This document shows, one piece after another, positions 33,952-42,401 of a stretch of DNA of 64,000 nt (positions within the stretch are counted from its first letter, which is position 1; every line of letters starts with the position of its first letter). Source of the DNA: MAG-121220-bin8 sp002700465. GTDB taxonomy: Bacteria > Bacteroidota > Bacteroidia > Flavobacteriales > Flavobacteriaceae. Both the position numbers and the translations under genes were made by a program. The DNA lies in assembly GCA_943789295.1 (NCBI GenBank), contig CALSTO010000004.1:1-64000 (forward strand), read 5' to 3'. The notes beneath the pieces are model-generated. The model ran no database searches and was not told the origin of the DNA. It worked only from the letters and a program-made list of their open reading frames with translations.

Positions 33952-35424
33952 ATGAAAAAAATACTATTAACATTTTTTGCTTTAAGTTTAGTTCTTTCCT
34001 CTTGTGAATTCGGTGAAGGTTTCGAGGAAATGAATGTAGACCCAAATAAAGCATCTCAGCTGGATGTATCAAACAAATTTGCAAATGCTGTATTAAACAC
34101 ATCAGGAAGTAGATATGAAAACTGGAGAGCCAGTTTAATTTATCAATCAACTATGATTCAACATTTATCTTCTACGGCTAGTTACTGGTCGGGAGATAAA
34201 TATTTTAGAAGCGATCAATATGCAAATGCACTTTGGGATCGTTATTACCCAACTAACATAAAACAAATTGAGGATATTAAAGCTCAATTAATATCAGAGG
34301 GAAATAGTGGTTCTGAAATGGGAATGACTCGTATATTAAGAGTATTTGCTTTTACAAGACTTACTGATATATATGGAGATATTCCTTACAGTGAAGCTGG
34401 TCAAGGGTATACTAACGGTATATTAAAGCCTAAGTACGATGCTCAACAAGATATCTATATGGATATGCTTAAAGAGCTAGAAGAGGCTGTTGCTCAAATT
34501 GGAGCTAGTACTACTATGGGTAGTTCTGATCTGATTTTTCAGGGAAACACTACTAAGTGGAAAGCTTGGGGTAACTCAATGATGCTAAGACTTGCCATGA
34601 GATTAACTAAAGCGGATTCAGCTACAGCGAAAGCATGGGCTGAAAAAGCTGTTGCTGCTGGGACTATGACATCTAACGATCACATAGCAATGGTTCAACA
34701 TACTGATGGACCTGCTTCAATTAATAAAAATGGACATGGTGAAGTATGGCAAGCAGATGGTAACGCTAGAATGAGTAAAACTTTTATGGACTGGATGAAA
34801 GATGATCCAAGATTAACTGTTTTAGCTCAAAGAACATCTGACGGAAGTAATGCTGTTGCAGATTTAATTGGTATGCCAAATGGTAGTGACGGAAATTCTG
34901 TTCCTGACTCTTCAATCTATGCTTCATTACATGATAATTTAAAAGGTACGGATGTTCCTATGGTATTTCATTCTTATGCTGAAGTAAGATTTTTAAAAGC
35001 TGAGATGGCATTTAGAGGTTGGTCAGTTCCTGGTGATGCAAAAACTCATTACGAGGCTGGAGTAAAGGCAGCTATGCAGATGCTAGGTACTATTTACCCA
35101 AAAACTACACCTATTACTGATGCTCAAGTTGCTGATTACTTAGCTGCTAAGCCTTACGACGCGTCTAAAGGATGGGAAATGATCAGTGAACAATATTGGG
35201 CAGCTACTCTTTTAAATGAGTACGAAAGCTATAACAACTGGAGAAGAACTGGATACCCTACATTAACACCTATTAATTATGATGGTAATGTAACAGGAGG
35301 AACTATTCCAAGACGACTTATATACCCAGTATCTGAACAAGCCACAAACGGTGAGAATTATGGTGCAGCTGTTGCAAGACAAGGTGCCGATAATTTTACA
35401 ACTAGAATATGGTGGGATAAATAA
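33952..35424 (+). CDS. SusD/RagB family nutrient-binding lipoprotein (copy 1)
   Basis: 490-aa surface lipoprotein with lipobox LSSC (Cys18). The body is the SusD-like type 2 family: an early FEEMNVDPNKAS, TRILRVFAFTRLTDIYGDIPYSEA, KWKAWGNSMMLRLAMRL and a C-terminal YWAATLLNEYESYNNWRRTGYPTL. It caps the SusC barrel and captures the ligand outside the cell. It lies 12 nt after susC1 and is followed by an intrinsic terminator. The copy at 57966 is nearly the same over long stretches. Confidence 0.95.
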   Translation: MKKILLTFFALSLVLSSCEFGEGFEEMNVDPNKASQLDVSNKFANAVLNTSGSRYENWRASLIYQSTMIQHLSSTASYWSGDKYFRSDQYANALWDRYYPTNIKQIEDIKAQLISEGNSGSEMGMTRILRVFAFTRLTDIYGDIPYSEAGQGYTNGILKPKYDAQQDIYMDMLKELEEAVAQIGASTTMGSSDLIFQGNTTKWKAWGNSMMLRLAMRLTKADSATAKAWAEKAVAAGTMTSNDHIAMVQHTDGPASINKNGHGEVWQADGNARMSKTFMDWMKDDPRLTVLAQRTSDGSNAVADLIGMPNGSDGNSVPDSSIYASLHDNLKGTDVPMVFHSYAEVRFLKAEMAFRGWSVPGDAKTHYEAGVKAAMQMLGTIYPKTTPITDAQVADYLAAKPYDASKGWEMISEQYWAATLLNEYESYNNWRRTGYPTLTPINYDGNVTGGTIPRRLIYPVSEQATNGENYGAAVARQGADNFTTRIWWDK

Positions 35425-35510
35425 TAATTATAATATAAAATTGATAATTGTTTTCATAGAAATGTTTGTTTAAATCACTTTTGTTTTTAACTAATAATTA
35501 CAATTTTATA

Positions 35511-35546
35511 AAGAGACTTGCCTTTAAAAGCAAGTCTCTTTTTTTT
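35511..35546 (+). terminator. intrinsic terminator after susD1
   Basis: The stem AAGAGACTTGC ... GCAAGTCTCTT is an 11-bp perfect repeat with an 8-nt loop. It is followed by a run of eight T, 87 nt after the susD1 stop, and marks the end of the susC1-susD1 transcript. Confidence 0.88.
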
Positions 35547-35570
35547 AACAGATCTATATATTGATAAAAA

Positions 35571-36278
35571 ATGAAAAAAATTTTACTGTTAGCTGTTATA
35601 TTTTCTATATCAAATTGTACAAATAAAATTTCCATTGATCATCTATACCCTAGTGAGGATTTAACAATCCAAAACCACGATGATTGGGGAGGAGAGTATT
35701 ATAAAAAAATGATTAGAGAATTTAAAAGTAAACCCTTAAAGTTTAATGATATTGTCTTTTTAGGAAACAGTATAACTGAAGGTGGAAAAGATTGGAGTAA
35801 AAGATTAAATTATCCTAATATTAAAAATAGAGGAATTGGTGGGGATGTAACCGATGGTGTATTGGCAAGATTAGATGAAATAATTTACTTTAAGCCAAAA
35901 GCTGTCTTCTTATTAATTGGAATAAATGATTTATGGAATAATAATAGCCCAGACAACCCCTCTGCAGAATATATAGCAAATAACATTATAAAAATTTCCC
36001 AAGTTATTAACGCGCAAACTCCACAAACTAAAATTTATATTCAAACAGTTTTGCCAATTGAGAAGGAAAAGTTTAAGAATAACATCTTAAAAGTAAATGA
36101 AATAATAAAAGCCAACGAAAAAGACAATCCATATCAAATCATTGATCTATATTCAATTTTTGTAAACGAAAATGGGCTAATTAAAAAAGACCTTTCAACT
36201 GATGGAATTCACCTTAACGAAAAAGGATACGACGCTTGGGTAGACTTTATTAAGCCAGTTGTTAGTTCAATAGATTAA
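35571..36278 (+). CDS. SGNH/GDSL hydrolase lipoprotein
   Basis: 235-aa lipoprotein (lipobox SNC, Cys16) with all four SGNH blocks. Block I is FLGNSITEG (Ser67), block II GIGGD (about 88-92), block III GINDLW (Asn119) and block V DGIHLNEKGY (Asp211, His214). The family removes acetyl or other acyl groups from carbohydrates or lipids. It lies just after the susC1/susD1 terminator and 11 nt before the BspA-like gene. Deacetylation of a polysaccharide on the outer surface is plausible (inference). Confidence 0.9.
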   Translation: MKKILLLAVIFSISNCTNKISIDHLYPSEDLTIQNHDDWGGEYYKKMIREFKSKPLKFNDIVFLGNSITEGGKDWSKRLNYPNIKNRGIGGDVTDGVLARLDEIIYFKPKAVFLLIGINDLWNNNSPDNPSAEYIANNIIKISQVINAQTPQTKIYIQTVLPIEKEKFKNNILKVNEIIKANEKDNPYQIIDLYSIFVNENGLIKKDLSTDGIHLNEKGYDAWVDFIKPVVSSID

Positions 36279-36289
36279 ACTTTACTGAT

Positions 36290-36982
36290 ATGAAAAAACT
36301 CCTTTTTCTAGTATTGTTTATTCCACTTGTATCTTGTTCACCTGATGAAGAAAAAGAATTCCCCTTTTATGTTGCAGAAAATGGATTAACAATAAAAGCT
36401 AGAGATTGGGTTGCTGTTGGAACAACGGCTCCTATTAATGCACAGGGTGTCGCATATATAAAAAATCTTGTGGGTGCCCCTGAATGGGATAAAGTAAATT
36501 ATACTGCTGTTGATTTAGCTTGGCTAAAGAATGTATTAAACACTTACTCAGACTTAAGTACACTAGTTACAACTAAAGTAGAAATCACAAATGAAGCTTC
36601 TGCAACAGGTCTTTTTTTAAGAACTGAAATTAAAGGAATGGAAAATTGGGATGTTAGTAATTGGACTAGTATGTATGGGCTTTTTGATTCTGACAAGCCT
36701 GTTAAATCAGATTTAAGTTATTGGGATGTAAGTAATGTAGAAGATTTTAGGCTAGCAATGCAATTAGAAAATATAAATCCTAATATTAATAATTGGGATG
36801 TAAGTAAAGCAACAAATATGTCTGGGTTTTTTAGTACTAGTTCTGGAAACAAATACATTGAAGGAATAGATTTAAGTGGATGGGATGTTTCTAAAGTGAC
36901 TAATTGCAATGATTTTTTTGGTAGTATAACTAATTGGCCAGAATCTAAAAAACCAAACTTTATAAACTGTAATCCAGATTAG
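36290..36982 (+). CDS. BspA-like (DUF285) surface lipoprotein
   Basis: 230-aa lipoprotein (lipobox VSC, Cys16). From about residue 120 it carries four imperfect repeats with the core WDVSN/WDVSK (ENWDVSNWTSM, YWDVSNVEDF, NWDVSKATNMSGFF, GWDVSKVTNC). This is the BspA/DUF285-type leucine-rich surface repeat. These domains usually bind host or matrix molecules. With only four repeats it is short for the family. It is transcribed with the SGNH gene (11-nt gap). It ends 129 nt before a 28-aa CDGSH-like peptide. Confidence 0.8.
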   Translation: MKKLLFLVLFIPLVSCSPDEEKEFPFYVAENGLTIKARDWVAVGTTAPINAQGVAYIKNLVGAPEWDKVNYTAVDLAWLKNVLNTYSDLSTLVTTKVEITNEASATGLFLRTEIKGMENWDVSNWTSMYGLFDSDKPVKSDLSYWDVSNVEDFRLAMQLENINPNINNWDVSKATNMSGFFSTSSGNKYIEGIDLSGWDVSKVTNCNDFFGSITNWPESKKPNFINCNPD

Positions 36983-37110
36983 GCATATCTTCTTCTTTTA
37001 ATTCAGCAACTTCTAATCCACGTAAGTAGGTTAAACTAACATTTAAACTTGAATTTTAATCTAGTTTCATTCTAAAGTGTCTTAATATTATATTTGAATA
37101 AAACATAATT

Positions 37111-37197
37111 ATGTCTGATAAACCTAAATGTGGATGCGGAAACACTCAAAACCCTGATGGATTTTGTGATGGTTCTCATAACAATCAAGTAGATTAA
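37111..37197 (+). CDS. 28-aa CDGSH-like peptide
   Basis: ATG-start frame of only 28 codons with C-G-C-G-N-T-x4-G-F-C-D-G-S-H. This is a CDGSH motif with one extra residue between the second and third Cys (nine instead of eight) and no Pro at the usual place. An isolated motif without the usual beta-strand around it is surprising, so either a minimal cluster-binding peptide or a degenerate leftover is possible. It precedes the tRNA on the opposite strand by 30 nt. The ligands and downstream stop are clear in the sequence. Confidence 0.5.
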   Translation: MSDKPKCGCGNTQNPDGFCDGSHNNQVD

Positions 37198-37227
37198 ACA
37201 AGATTTCTATTAACCTATATAATGTAG

Positions 37228-37301
37228 TGGAGAAGATGGGATTCGAACCCACGACCTCTTGACTGCCAGTCAAGCGCTCTAGCCAACTGAGCTACATCCC
37301 C
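37228..37301 (-). tRNA. tRNA-Ala (anticodon GGC)
   Basis: 74-nt cloverleaf: acceptor GGGGATG/CTTCTCC, D-stem GCTC/GAGC, anticodon stem CTTGA/TCAAG with loop CTGGCAG (anticodon GGC, plus-strand 37265-37267), T-loop TTCGAAT and discriminator A73. The G3-U70 pair that marks alanine tRNAs is present. A U6-U67 mismatch lies in the acceptor stem, and no CCA is encoded. A partial copy of its 5' 52 nt lies immediately upstream. Confidence 0.92.
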
Positions 37302-37353
37302 AACGACCTCTTGACTGCCAGTCAAGCGCTCTAGCCAACTGAGCTACATCCCC
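37302..37353 (-). repeat. partial tandem copy of the tRNA-Ala 5' part
   Basis: 51 nt (37303-37353) are identical to the 5' part of the complete tRNA (37251-37301) with a period of 52 nt. They cover the acceptor 5' strand, D-arm, anticodon arm and variable loop but stop before the T-arm. It cannot fold as a full tRNA. It sits just upstream of the intact gene on the same strand and would be transcribed with it. Confidence 0.9.
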
Positions 37354-37366
37354 CTTTATGAAGACG

Positions 37367-37708
37367 TTATACAATAGCCTGATCCCCTCTCACTTTTGTA
37401 CTTAAACGTATTGCATCTTGAACATCATATATAAAAATCTTACCATCACCCACTTGTCCGTCTGAGCCAAATTCTAGTATAGTATCAACACACTTTTCTA
37501 AGTTCTCATCGCTAATTACACAAATTATCATTGTTCTGTTTTGCAGCGCTAATGACTGTTCAGTTCCACGATACATTTTTGTATAACTTTTTTGTAATCC
37601 AGTTCCTGAGACGGGAATCACAGTTATACAAGGAATATCTACGTTTTTTAAACCCTTCTGTATAGCTTTCAATTTGGAAGGTCTAATTATTGCTTCAACT
37701 TTTTTCAT
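37367..37708 (-). CDS. glnK: P-II family nitrogen regulator
   Basis: 113-aa P-II trimer protein that senses 2-oxoglutarate and ATP/ADP and gates its partner. The fold is clear from MKKVEAIIRPSKL, the T-loop around KSYTKMYRGTEQS (40-52) and VGDGKIFIYDV. The residue at position 51, where enteric GlnB/GlnK carry the uridylylated Tyr, is Gln (Tyr46-Arg-Gly-Thr-Glu-Gln51). Uridylylation control is therefore not possible at that site. Length is normal. It is 17 nt downstream of amt in the same operon, which makes Amt the likely partner. Confidence 0.93.
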   Translation of the reverse strand: MKKVEAIIRPSKLKAIQKGLKNVDIPCITVIPVSGTGLQKSYTKMYRGTEQSLALQNRTMIICVISDENLEKCVDTILEFGSDGQVGDGKIFIYDVQDAIRLSTKVRGDQAIV

Positions 37709-37725
37709 AAATATTAATTTATTAA

Positions 37726-38982
37726 TTATTCAAAATTAGAGTAAGACTCTAAACCAAACGAGGCTGCATCTATTCCAACTCTTTCTTCTTCAATTGAAAT
37801 TCTAACTCCAGCTGTTTTTTTAATTAACTGCATTACAACATACGTAAAAGTAAAGGAAAAAATTGCAATTACTGAAACACCCTTTAATTGTACTAAAAAT
37901 AAAGAGGAATCCCCTGTAAAAAACAATCCATTTTCTGTTGCAAATAATCCTACTGCTATTGCTCCAAAGAAGCCATTTACACCATGAACAGCAATAGCTC
38001 CAACAGGATCATCTATTTTCATTTTATCAATAATTTGGACAGCGACATCAACTAATACACCTGCTACTAAACCAACAATAATTGCAGAGTTTGCGTCTAA
38101 GACATTACACCCTGCAGTAATAGAAACTAGACCAGCTAAAACACCATTTATAACCATTGTAATATCGATTAGTCCATATCTAAACTGAGTATAAATCATT
38201 GTAGAGATTCCTCCAGCAGCAGAAGCTAAAAATGTATTTGTAACTACTTTACCAATTAGATCCCAATTTCCAACTGCTCCTAGTGTTGATCCTGGATTAA
38301 ACCCAAACCAGCCAAACCATAGAATAAAACACCCAATTGCAGCTAAAGGAATATTGTGACCAGGAATGGAGTTTGCTTTTCCATTTTTTTGATATTTTCC
38401 AAGCCTTGGCCCTAAAACAATAGCAGCTGCTAAAGCAGAAAAACCACCCATTGCATGTACAGCAGCAGAGCCAGCAAAGTCATTAAATCCTATAACAGAA
38501 AGCCAGCCAGATGGATTCCAAACCCAATTTGCTACCATTGGATACATAATTCCACAAAAAACTAAAACTAAGATAGTATATGACCAAAGCTTCATTCTTT
38601 CAGCTAACGCACCAGAAACAATCGAAATTGCTGCTACAGCAAATCCTAGTTGAATAAACCAAAAAAGCTGGTTTGACACTGTTAAACCAAGCCCAAGATC
38701 ATTTTCTGAAATTCCAATATCAAAAGCAAACCATCCATTTGAGGAGCCATATGCAATTCCAAATCCAACTACATAAAAAATAATTCCTCCAAAAATGATA
38801 TCAATAAATACTTTAGCAATAATACTCATTGCATTTTTAGATCTTACAAATCCTGATTCAAGTAATGCAAAACCACCTTCCATAAAAAAAATTAAGGCTG
38901 CACAAAGAGCAACCCAAACCGTATCAATTGCATTAGTTAATTCAGCTTGATTTTCTATAATTATACTATCTATATAGCTCAT
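37726..38982 (-). CDS. amt: ammonium transporter
   Basis: 418-aa Amt/Rh channel with 11 hydrophobic segments and an outside N-terminus. The twin pore histidines are His176 (AVHAMGG) and His333 (AVHGVNG). The GFNPGSTLGA and DDPVGAIAVHG blocks are typical. It conducts ammonium into the cell and is expected to be blocked by its operon partner P-II under nitrogen excess. The ATG start gives a normal-length N-terminus. The gap of 188 nt to the divergent MFS gene should hold the promoter; no certain element was picked out. Confidence 0.97.
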   Translation of the reverse strand: MSYIDSIIIENQAELTNAIDTVWVALCAALIFFMEGGFALLESGFVRSKNAMSIIAKVFIDIIFGGIIFYVVGFGIAYGSSNGWFAFDIGISENDLGLGLTVSNQLFWFIQLGFAVAAISIVSGALAERMKLWSYTILVLVFCGIMYPMVANWVWNPSGWLSVIGFNDFAGSAAVHAMGGFSALAAAIVLGPRLGKYQKNGKANSIPGHNIPLAAIGCFILWFGWFGFNPGSTLGAVGNWDLIGKVVTNTFLASAAGGISTMIYTQFRYGLIDITMVINGVLAGLVSITAGCNVLDANSAIIVGLVAGVLVDVAVQIIDKMKIDDPVGAIAVHGVNGFFGAIAVGLFATENGLFFTGDSSLFLVQLKGVSVIAIFSFTFTYVVMQLIKKTAGVRISIEEERVGIDAASFGLESYSNFE

Positions 38983-39170
38983 AATTTAAATTTATTTTTC
39001 TCGAATCTAACTAATTAATTGATTATTAATTGGTTAAAGCATAACAAGTCAATTATTATTATTAATTACGCATTTTTTGGTCTATATTATTTTTAATTTG
39101 ACAATTTTGTGTACCATTAATTAATGTTCTTGCAACATTTTAAGTTTTTTTAATTGTACTTTAGGCTTTA

Positions 39171-40436
39171 GTGAAAAGTCAAATAAATAGATCAAAATTT
39201 TTAATTCTTACGCTATTAATTCTTTCAGGAGAATTTATTTATTTTCTGCCTTATGTTTTGTCTAGAGTCTTTAGGCCAACATTTTTAGATGTGTTTCAAT
39301 TGAATAATTTTCAGTTAGGCAGTTTGTTTTCGGTATATGGTATTGTTGCATTATTGTCATATGTATATGGAGGCATAATTACAGACAGGTATTCACCAAG
39401 AAAACTAATGTCATCAGCATTATTTTTAACCGCTTTAGGCGGTCTTGTTTTAGCTTCTTACCCATCCTATCAGACTTTACAAATTTTGTATGGCTACTGG
39501 GGATTCACAAGTGTGTTTTTATTTTGGGGTGCAATGATAAAAGCTACTCGATTGTGGGGAGGAGATAATAATCAAGGCAAGGCGTTTGGATTTTTAGACG
39601 GTGGTAGGGGAATTGTAGCTGCATCAATGGGGAGTATTGGAGTATTTATTTTTTCAATAGTATTAATTGGCGATATAGAATCAACTTCACTAATTGAAAA
39701 AAAAGAAGCTTTTAGTTACGTTATATTATTTTCTTCTTTTATGGTTGCTTTTATCGGTTTGCTAGTTTTAATTTTTTTAAAAAATTCAGATGAAAAGAGT
39801 ACTACTATTGAAAAATCTTTAAATTCTCTAACCAATATTAAACATGTTTTAAAGAATGAATCAATATGGCTATTAATGTTAATAATAATGTGTGCTTATG
39901 TTGGGTATAAAGTGACGGATATTTATTCTTTGTATGCTTCGGAGGTTATGTTTTACGATCAAATTGAAGCAGCTGAAGTAGGCGCTTTACAATTGTATTT
40001 GAGACCAATAGTATGTATTTCCATCGGTTTATTAGCTGATAAAACTAAAAACATGTTTTGGATAATTTTTGGTTTTATTACAATGTTAATTGGAGCTTTA
40101 ATTTTTTCATTTGGAGTTGTTAAGCCAGGAATGAATTCTATATTTTTCTTGTCTTTAATTGTCTTAGCAGTTGGGACTTATTCAATTCGTGCATTATACT
40201 TTGCGGTTTTAAAAGAAGCAAAAGCACCTTTAGCACTTACAGGGACGGCAGTTGGCTTAATATCAGTTGTAGGATACAGCCCAGATATTTTTGCAGGCCC
40301 TATTATGGGATATTTATTGGATAATAATCCAGGAATTATTGGTCATCAATACGTCTATTTGATGTTAGTTATATTTTCTACAATAGGATTAATAGCCTCT
40401 TTTAGATTTGCTAAATTAATAACAAAACAAGGTTAA
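39171..40436 (+). CDS. MFS transporter
   Basis: 421-aa inner-membrane protein with about 12 hydrophobic segments. The start is GTG at 39171 (MKSQINRSKF). It has a loop motif GGIITDRYSPRKLM after helix 2 that matches the MFS signature, and a conserved GFLDGGRG in the N-half. The C-terminal half repeats the fold (LLADKTKNMF). The layout resembles nitrate/nitrite/organic-acid MFS carriers, but nothing fixes a substrate. It is divergent from amt and upstream of mscL by 62 nt. Confidence 0.82.
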   Translation: MKSQINRSKFLILTLLILSGEFIYFLPYVLSRVFRPTFLDVFQLNNFQLGSLFSVYGIVALLSYVYGGIITDRYSPRKLMSSALFLTALGGLVLASYPSYQTLQILYGYWGFTSVFLFWGAMIKATRLWGGDNNQGKAFGFLDGGRGIVAASMGSIGVFIFSIVLIGDIESTSLIEKKEAFSYVILFSSFMVAFIGLLVLIFLKNSDEKSTTIEKSLNSLTNIKHVLKNESIWLLMLIIMCAYVGYKVTDIYSLYASEVMFYDQIEAAEVGALQLYLRPIVCISIGLLADKTKNMFWIIFGFITMLIGALIFSFGVVKPGMNSIFFLSLIVLAVGTYSIRALYFAVLKEAKAPLALTGTAVGLISVVGYSPDIFAGPIMGYLLDNNPGIIGHQYVYLMLVIFSTIGLIASFRFAKLITKQG

Positions 40437-40498
40437 TTAGTTTATTAGGATTTAGTAAATGAACATATTTATTATCTTTAAAACTTATTCAATCAACT

Positions 40499-40942
40499 AT
40501 GAAATTATTACAAGAATTTAAAGAGTTTGCGGTAAAAGGAAATATGATGGACATGGCAATAGGAATTATTATTGGCGCATCATTTAACCAAGTTATAGAT
40601 GTTTTAGTAAAGCAAATTTTATTACCTCCACTTTCGTTGCTTTCAGACGGAATTAATTTAGACAATAAGAAATTAATTATAAGAGAATCTCAGACTAATG
40701 CTTTAGGAGATATTTCAGTTCATGAAGTAGCCATAAGTTATGGGCAATTTATTGAAACTTTTTTAGATTTTTTAATTGTAGGATTTACAATTTTTATGGT
40801 TGTTAAATTTATAAATAGACTTAACAAACAAGCTGAAGACCCATCCGATAAAACAATTTCGACTCCCAAAAATATTCAATTACTTATGGATATGAATTCT
40901 CTATTGAAGGAGCAAAATCGTATTTTAAAAGAGAAAAAATAA
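40499..40942 (+). CDS. mscL: large-conductance mechanosensitive channel
   Basis: 147-aa MscL: N-terminal amphipathic FKEFAVKGNMMDMAIGIIIG with the first pore helix, an unusually long periplasmic loop (about 45-80, SLLSDGINLDNKKLIIRESQ...), then a second helix (about 84-103, GFTIFMVVKFINRLNK) and a charged C-terminal helix. It opens under hypo-osmotic shock to protect the cell. The MscL core motif is clear and the length is normal (136-150 aa). It converges with the serine hydrolase gene at 40944 with a 1-nt gap. Confidence 0.96.
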   Translation: MKLLQEFKEFAVKGNMMDMAIGIIIGASFNQVIDVLVKQILLPPLSLLSDGINLDNKKLIIRESQTNALGDISVHEVAISYGQFIETFLDFLIVGFTIFMVVKFINRLNKQAEDPSDKTISTPKNIQLLMDMNSLLKEQNRILKEKK

Positions 40943-40943
40943 G

Positions 40944-42164
40944 CTATTCTAAAATTGATTCGTAAACCATAGCTCTAAACTTATCAGCTAATTTTAATCT
41001 GTAAGTTTCAAACGATTGAGTCATGTAAATATAAACCATATTTTGTTTGGGATCAGCTCTGAAATAAGTTCCAAACATTCCTCCCCACCCAAATGTTCCT
41101 TTTGATCCAAACTTAGTACTTTCTTCTTTAACGACTTCAAACCCTAATCCAAATCCTTTCTTTTTCCCAAATACTAATTTTTTATATTTAAGACCTAAAG
41201 AATGATCTTGTTTCATTAAATCTAGCGTACTTTTTTTAATTATTTGCTCATCGTCAAAAGAACCGTTGTTTAAAAGCATTACTGAAAACTTAAGATAATC
41301 ATTAGTTGTAGAAAGTAATCCGCCAGAACCATTTAATAAAATCACCTTGTCTTTAAATGGAGAATTCGATTTATTATCAAAAGAAACAAGTTCTTTTTTC
41401 TCTCCAACAACATATAAAGTAGTCAATCTATCTATTTTGTTTTTTGGAAGTTCAAACGAAGTATCATCCATTTTCAAAGGATCAAAGATTCTGTCTTTTA
41501 AATAGTCATCTAATTTTTGACCAGATAATACTTCTATTAAATATCCACAAATATCTGTGGACGCACTGTACCACCAAGTGGTTCCTGGCTCAAACTTTAA
41601 AGGAGTTTTTAAGGACTCTTTTGTATACTCTTCTAAGTTCATGTTGATTACTTTTCTATAATCCTCAGGGCCTTTAAAATTAAGACCTGCAGAATGCCTT
41701 AATAAGTCGATTATTTTAACATGATTCTTAACTGGTTTTATTTTTTTTCTTTTTTTGACTGTTAAGTTTTTGAACTCAGGAATATATTTGTAAACGGGAT
41801 CATTTAATTTAAATTTCCCCTCTTCATACAACATCATAAGACCAACTGACACAATTGGCTTTGTCATAGATGCTATTCGAAAAATATCATCACTTTTCAG
41901 CGGATCGTTTTCTGAAATATCGGAACTTCCATAGCTGTCAAAATGAATAAGCTTTCCATTTTTTACAATAGCAGTTTGAATTGCAGAAAGCTCGTTGTCG
42001 TTTACATAGCTGTGCATCGCCTGATTCAATAGCATTAATTTTTCTGAGGAAAATCCTTGTGATTCCGGCGAAGAAACCTCAAAGTCTGATTGTGCATTTG
42101 AAACAATACTAGATATTAATAAAAGAACTAAAAGAACCTTGTTTGAGAGAGTTTTTAATAGCAA
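40944..42164 (-). CDS. serine hydrolase (beta-lactamase / class C-like), exported
   Basis: 406-aa protein with a signal peptide (ends VSNAQ). The start is probably the TTG at 42164, since no ATG lies in the N-terminal frame. The SxxK motif is SMTK (Ser99, Lys102). The second element Y-S/A-S is in WWYSAS, and the third is in GTFGWGGMFGT rather than a plain KTG. Such proteins act as esterases or D-amino-acid peptidases in the periplasm. The substrate is unknown. It converges with mscL and does not overlap it. Confidence 0.88.
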   Translation of the reverse strand: MLLKTLSNKVLLVLLLISSIVSNAQSDFEVSSPESQGFSSEKLMLLNQAMHSYVNDNELSAIQTAIVKNGKLIHFDSYGSSDISENDPLKSDDIFRIASMTKPIVSVGLMMLYEEGKFKLNDPVYKYIPEFKNLTVKKRKKIKPVKNHVKIIDLLRHSAGLNFKGPEDYRKVINMNLEEYTKESLKTPLKFEPGTTWWYSASTDICGYLIEVLSGQKLDDYLKDRIFDPLKMDDTSFELPKNKIDRLTTLYVVGEKKELVSFDNKSNSPFKDKVILLNGSGGLLSTTNDYLKFSVMLLNNGSFDDEQIIKKSTLDLMKQDHSLGLKYKKLVFGKKKGFGLGFEVVKEESTKFGSKGTFGWGGMFGTYFRADPKQNMVYIYMTQSFETYRLKLADKFRAMVYESILE

Positions 42165-42229
42165 AATTTAACGTTTAATATTCACCTAAAATTTATTAAA
42201 AAAAAAGCACATAAATTCAATATTTAATA

Positions 42230-42237
42230 TATTTTTG
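42230..42237 (+). promoter_or_regulatory. candidate Bacteroidota -7 box for the 45-aa peptide gene
   Basis: TATTTTTG matches TAnnTTTG, directly followed by CCGG, 26 nt upstream of the ATG at 42264. The spacing is right for a short leader. A -33 TTG is not clear. Confidence 0.4.
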
Positions 42238-42263
42238 CCGGAATTTTTTAATATAAGTATAAA

Positions 42264-42401
42264 ATGAAAAATCAAGATAATGGAAATGCTCAGTTAAATT
42301 CATTAAGAAATGAATTTAACGACAGAATTGGGACTAAATCTTATTTAGGGAGAACTAAAAGAGTTACGTGGACCGGAATTAGAAGATTTAGAAGTATTTA
42401 A
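42264..42401 (+). CDS. 45-aa basic peptide of unknown function
   Basis: ATG-start frame with an Asn/Asp/Gln-rich first half (MKNQDNGNAQLNSLRN) and a basic, aromatic C-terminus (GRTKRVTWTGIRRFRSI). It carries its own -7 box at 42230 and is the only sensible coding frame between the serine hydrolase and the sialidase operon. The last four bases overlap the sialidase gene tail-to-tail. The charge pattern suggests RNA/DNA or membrane contact, but no family is recognised. Confidence 0.5.
   Translation: MKNQDNGNAQLNSLRNEFNDRIGTKSYLGRTKRVTWTGIRRFRSI

Noticed and set aside
36963..37078. Possible remnant of a small minus-strand gene (reads ...YLRGLEVAELKEEDMPNLDYSL and stop)
   Set aside because: An in-frame stop lies four codons after the only ATG, and the end runs into the BspA-like gene. 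With no match to a family it could be chance, so it is not listed as a pseudogene.
37302..37353. Second tRNA gene
   Set aside because: The copy lacks the T-arm and the 3' acceptor strand and cannot form a tRNA; it was listed as a repeat instead.
37228..37353. Attachment site for an integrative element at the tRNA
   Set aside because: Elements usually duplicate the tRNA 3' end, while here the 5' part is repeated in tandem with no integrase or foreign genes in between.
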